From positions 1 through 64,000 of the forward strand of contig JAUVUZ010000016.1 of assembly GCA_030604885.1 (NCBI GenBank): a stretch of DNA of 64,000 bases, given 5' to 3'. The translations under genes were made by a program, and so were the position numbers. Below the pieces are notes generated by a model. The model was not told where the DNA came from, made no database searches, and saw only the letters and a list, made by a program, of their open reading frames with translations. The stretch is from Alphaproteobacteria bacterium. Its GTDB lineage: Bacteria; Pseudomonadota; Alphaproteobacteria; Rhodospirillales; Rhodospirillaceae. Below are positions 61,177 through 64,000 of this stretch, piece after piece; positions within the stretch are counted from its first letter, which is position 1, and every line of letters begins with the position of its first letter.

Positions 61177-62897
61177 GCGTCTCCCTTCAGCGAGTTGATC
61201 GCCGCCAGGATCTCGACCGGGCGGATCGGCAACGGACCGGGGCGGTGGAGGCTTTCCACCGTCGCGGGGAGGGCATAGTGCCCCTTGAGGAAGTGGAAGA
61301 ACTGGGCGCCGTGGCTCTGCTCCACCACCAGCACCTTGGAAACGCCGGTCAGCGCCTCGGCCATCGCCTCCGGCTGCAACGGCAGGATCACCCGCAGGCC
61401 GATCAGCCTTGCGGCGCCGTTGGCGCGGGCCACCGCCTCGCGCGCCGCCTCGGTCAGCGACCCCCAGGCGATCACCGCGATCGCGCCGTCGCCCTCGGTT
61501 TCCGCCCAGATCTCCTCGCATTCCAGGGTTTCGAGCTTGCGCAGGCGCTTGTCGAGCTGGCTCTGGTGGTCGGCGGCCTGGGTCGAGGGGGTGCCGCGCT
61601 CGTTGTGGGCGAGGCCGTCGGCGGTATATTCGCCGCCCGCCATGCCCGGCACCGCCATCGGCGAGACGCCGTCGTTGGTGAGGGCGTAGCGCTTGTAGGC
61701 GGTGCCCGCCTCGAGCCGCGCGAGGCGCCGCGCCGCCACCGGGCCGCCGGGTTGCGGCGGGTCGACGATGGCGCGGGACTGGCCCATGTTCTGGTCCGAG
61801 AGGACGATCGCCGGGCACTGCACCGCCTCCGCCGCCGACACCGCCCACTGCACGGTGGAGAGGCAATCGGGGATCGAGGTGGGGGCGCAGACGATGTGCG
61901 GGGCGTCGCCGTGCATGCCGTAGACGGCGATGTTGAAGTCGCTCTGCTCCGACTTGGTGGGAATGCCGGTGGAGGGGCCGCCGCGCTGCACGTCGATCAG
62001 GGTCAGCGGCACCTCCGCCGCCACCGCCATGCCGAGGCCCTCGAGCATCAGCGACAGGCCGGGGCCGGAGGTGGCGGTGAGCGACGGCACGCCGCCGAAG
62101 GACGCGCCCACCAGCATGTTGATGGAGGCCAGCTCGTCCTCCACCTGCACCAGTTGCCCGCCCACCTTGGCGAGGTTGGGCGCGAGCCATTCGAGGATTT
62201 CGGTGGAGGGGGTGATCGGGTAGGCGGCGACGAAGCGCACGCCGCCGCGCACCGCGCCCATGCCCGCCGCCTCGTTGCCGGTGATCGACCAGCGCGGCAC
62301 CGCGAGCGGGGCGGGGCGGTCGGCGGCGGGCCAGACGTTGGTGGGCAGCCCGGCGGCGATCTCGGCGCCGAGGCGCAGGCCCTGGAGCGAGTGTTCGAGG
62401 ATCTCGGCGCCCTTGTCGCCGAGGGCGGCTTCCAGCTCGCCCTTGAGGTCGTCCGGCACCAAGCCGAGCGCGCGGGCGATCAGCCCGAGGCCGACCATGT
62501 TGGCGCGGGTGCCGGGGGCGGTTTTGGCGGTCTGCGCCAGCGGCACCGGAACGCAGCGGGCGTCGGTGCGCTCGATCACCTCGGGCACGTCGCCCGCGTC
62601 CGGGTCGTAGAGCACCACGCTGTCCGGCCGCAGCGGCAGCTCCGCCGCGAAGCGGGTGATGTTGCCCCAGTCGTAGGCCAGCAGGAGATCGAAGGAATCG
62701 CCGTGACTGAGGATCGGGCGGTGGCCGAAGCGCAGCAGCGCGGCGGATTCGCCGCCGCGGATCTGGGGGCCGAGGGAGCGGCGGAACAGGCCGTACCACC
62801 CCGCGCGGGCCGCCGCGTCGACGAGAATTTGACCGACGGTCATGACACCGGCGCCGCCGGAACCGGTCATGGCCAGGGACAGAACATGATGGGACAT
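61173..62897 (-). CDS. korA: 2-oxoacid:ferredoxin oxidoreductase, fused gamma-alpha subunit
   Basis: A 574-residue subunit. Residues 1-190 are the gamma domain (GSGGAGVMTVGQILVDAA, RRSLGPQIRGGESAALLRF); residues 200-574 are the alpha domain with GNEAAGMGAVRGGVRFVAAYPITPSTEILEWLA (in part), TSGPGLSLMLEGLGMAVAAEVPLTLIDVQRGGPSTGIPTKSEQSD, the GPSTG/TKSEQSD pair being diagnostic of the KorA type. ATG 62897 follows AGGAGATCC. First gene of a six-gene transcript. A ferredoxin gene is divergent and a probable electron acceptor. Confidence 0.94.
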   Translation of the reverse strand: MSHHVLSLAMTGSGGAGVMTVGQILVDAAARAGWYGLFRRSLGPQIRGGESAALLRFGHRPILSHGDSFDLLLAYDWGNITRFAAELPLRPDSVVLYDPDAGDVPEVIERTDARCVPVPLAQTAKTAPGTRANMVGLGLIARALGLVPDDLKGELEAALGDKGAEILEHSLQGLRLGAEIAAGLPTNVWPAADRPAPLAVPRWSITGNEAAGMGAVRGGVRFVAAYPITPSTEILEWLAPNLAKVGGQLVQVEDELASINMLVGASFGGVPSLTATSGPGLSLMLEGLGMAVAAEVPLTLIDVQRGGPSTGIPTKSEQSDFNIAVYGMHGDAPHIVCAPTSIPDCLSTVQWAVSAAEAVQCPAIVLSDQNMGQSRAIVDPPQPGGPVAARRLARLEAGTAYKRYALTNDGVSPMAVPGMAGGEYTADGLAHNERGTPSTQAADHQSQLDKRLRKLETLECEEIWAETEGDGAIAVIAWGSLTEAAREAVARANGAARLIGLRVILPLQPEAMAEALTGVSKVLVVEQSHGAQFFHFLKGHYALPATVESLHRPGPLPIRPVEILAAINSLKGDA

Positions 62898-63118
62898 GGA
62901 TCTCCTGCCGTGCGCTGAGACTGTTGATGAAAGGCTACACGCTACCGTTCCTCCCGCCTTCGGCGGCCTGTCCCGGGTCGTGAATCCGCCCAGGCTTCGC
63001 ATTCTGGTGTAGAACGGATTCCGGGGCCGGGCAACCCTTGCGGAATCGCCGCTTCCGTTCTTTCGTGCGGTGCGTTAGGGTGCCGCGCCGAGACCCCAAT
63101 TGTGCGGATGCGACGATC

Positions 63119-63370
63119 ATGGCGATGAGGATTTCCGCGGCCGACTGCGTGTTCTGCGGAGCGTGCGAAATGGAGTGCCCGAACGAGGCGATCGCCCAGG
63201 GCGAGGATGCCTTCGAGGTGGATTCGGACCGCTGCACCGAGTGCGTCGGCCGCTTCGACGAACCGCAGTGCCGCCTGGTGTGCCCGGCGGACGCGATCGC
63301 GCCGGACCCGCGCCGCGTCGAGACCTTCGCGGCGCTCAAGGAAAAGGCGGCGAAACTCGCCGCCGCCTGA
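63119..63370 (+). CDS. 2[4Fe-4S] ferredoxin (YfhL-like)
   Basis: An 83-residue ferredoxin. Cluster I ligands: CVFCGACEMEC followed by Pro. Cluster II: CTECVGRFDEPQCRLVC followed by Pro, with the eight-residue insertion between the second and third cysteines that marks the YfhL/Alvin-type. ATG 63119 (MAMRISAADC) gives a normal start; a second ATG lies two codons on. Divergent from korA, whose enzyme is a probable electron donor. Confidence 0.92.
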   Translation: MAMRISAADCVFCGACEMECPNEAIAQGEDAFEVDSDRCTECVGRFDEPQCRLVCPADAIAPDPRRVETFAALKEKAAKLAAA

Positions 63371-63382
63371 CATTCCCCAGGA

Positions 63383-64000
63383 TTATTTCGCTTCCGCGGT
63401 TTCCGGCGGGCGAGGCTCGGCCTCCGCCGCAGGCTCCGGCGCGGCCGCCGGGGTCGGCTCGGCCACCGGGGTCGGCTCGGGCGTCGCGGCGGTTTCCGGC
63501 GTCGGGGCGGGGTCGGGCGCGGCCACGGGGTCCGGCTCGGGCGCGGCCGCCACCGGGGCTTCCGGCGCCACGGGCGGCGCCACGGCGTAGTCGCTCGACA
63601 GCGGCACCACCAGCAGCGGCGGCGCGGCGGGCTTGGCGATGCGGCGGGTTTCCGGCACCAGGGTGGGGGAGGCGGTGGCCGGTTCGGCGGGCTTCGCCTC
63701 CGGCTTCGGTTCGGGCTTCGGCTCGGCGATCTCCACCGAATAATCCGGCACGATGCGCGCCTGGGCGCCCGCGATCACCAGCACCTTCTGCCCCAGCGCC
63801 AGGGGCGCCTCTTCCCGCTGCGTCACCGACACCATTTCGCCGCTGGTCTTGCGGACGATGTATTCCCAGCCGACGGTGTCGGCGGTGGCGTGTTCGATGG
63901 TGGTGCCGAGGATGGTGCCGACGGCGGTGCCGCCCACCACGCCGAGGGCCGAATCGACGCCGTAGACATCGGAGCGCGACCCCAGCACGCCGCCCGCGGC
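63383..64000 (-). CDS. Glycine-zipper envelope protein with Pro/Ala/Glu-rich tail, 5' part missing
   Basis: The frame is open to the window end, so the N-terminus lies beyond 64000 and about 205 residues are visible. The first part (AAGGVLGSRSDVYGVDSALGVVGGTAVGTILGTTIEHAT, in part) is a glycine-zipper of the SlyB/17-kDa-antigen type; then a small domain (WEYIVRKTSGEMVSVTQREEAPLALGQKVLVIAG) as in SlyB. The last 95 residues are a low-complexity P-A-E-K tail, which would be disordered. Probably a lipoprotein; the lipobox is not in view. Confidence 0.75.
   Translation of the reverse strand, partial: AAGGVLGSRSDVYGVDSALGVVGGTAVGTILGTTIEHATADTVGWEYIVRKTSGEMVSVTQREEAPLALGQKVLVIAGAQARIVPDYSVEIAEPKPEPKPEAKPAEPATASPTLVPETRRIAKPAAPPLLVVPLSSDYAVAPPVAPEAPVAAAPEPDPVAAPDPAPTPETAATPEPTPVAEPTPAAAPEPAAEAEPRPPETAEAK

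Noticed and set aside
61245-62918. Plus-strand frame of 557 codons opposite korA.
   Set aside because: Shadow frame with Arg/His/Gly bias; korA is unmistakable on the other strand.
63400-63560. Tandem DNA repeat or CRISPR-like array.
   Set aside because: The repetitive GGC/GGG-rich DNA is the coding sequence of a Pro/Ala/Glu tail; units are irregular and lack spacers.

Overview
The window is a GC-rich stretch (roughly 70% by eye) with dense, coding-biased gene packing and many ATGA start/stop overlaps. It is almost certainly chromosomal DNA of an alphaproteobacterium, and the gene set (OxyR-Dps pair, hutC-hutIHUD, DUF3309 and DUF2934 proteins, DUF6314 protein, Tat-dependent TRAP binding protein, exosortase with a fused EpsI domain) fits a Rhodospirillales-like organism. 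The order-level assignment is an inference. I see no phage, insertion sequence, integrase, CRISPR array or rRNA. The only RNA gene found is a tRNA-Ser(GCT).

Layout. 1-2.4 kb: the end of a drug/metabolite efflux operon (HlyD-type adaptor, ABC ATPase, ABC-2 permease). 2.4-6.3 kb: stress genes (DUF2934, Dps, divergent OxyR coupled to a glutathione-transferase-like oxidoreductase), the tRNA and an AEC-family carrier. 6.3-16 kb: a catabolic block with a TRAP transporter (Q, M, P), two FAD oxidoreductases and a GlpK-like kinase, facing a stand-alone ethanolamine ammonia-lyase (eutBC). 16-25.3 kb: a histidine-utilisation locus (an SDR and hutC on one strand, hutI-hutH-hutU-hutD on the other with a HutC-type operator between), followed by a taurine/nitrate-type ABC transporter.

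25.5-46.7 kb: a large exopolysaccharide locus. Its glycosyltransferases look like those of xanthan: GumD-type priming enzyme, GT26 (GumM-type), GumH-type GT4, GumK-type glucuronosyltransferase, plus ManC. There is no visible GumI. The export parts (short Wza, outer-membrane barrel, Wzc-like chain-length protein, CpsD-like kinase, ExeA-like ATPase, PrsT TPR lipoprotein, exosortase-EpsI fusion) are those of PEP-CTERM/exosortase loci. The simplest reading is a xanthan-like polymer with a Glc-Glc-Man-GlcA repeat, made by Wzx/Wzy chemistry, trimmed by a GH5 glycanase and linked to a protein-sorting system whose substrate is not in this window.

46.8-51.2 kb: an ABC importer operon ending in a LOG/TIGR00725-type gene. 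51.2-54.7 kb: a GNAT acetyltransferase, a flavin monooxygenase coupled to a DUF6314 gene, and an MscS-type channel. 54.8-58.0 kb: an OmpR/EnvZ-type two-component system divergent from a small periplasmic protein and a small membrane protein. 58-62.9 kb: a tightly packed minus-strand operon korA-korB-ferritin-like-lrgA-lrgB-esterase, divergent from a two-cluster ferredoxin. The window ends inside a glycine-zipper envelope protein with a long Pro/Ala/Glu tail.
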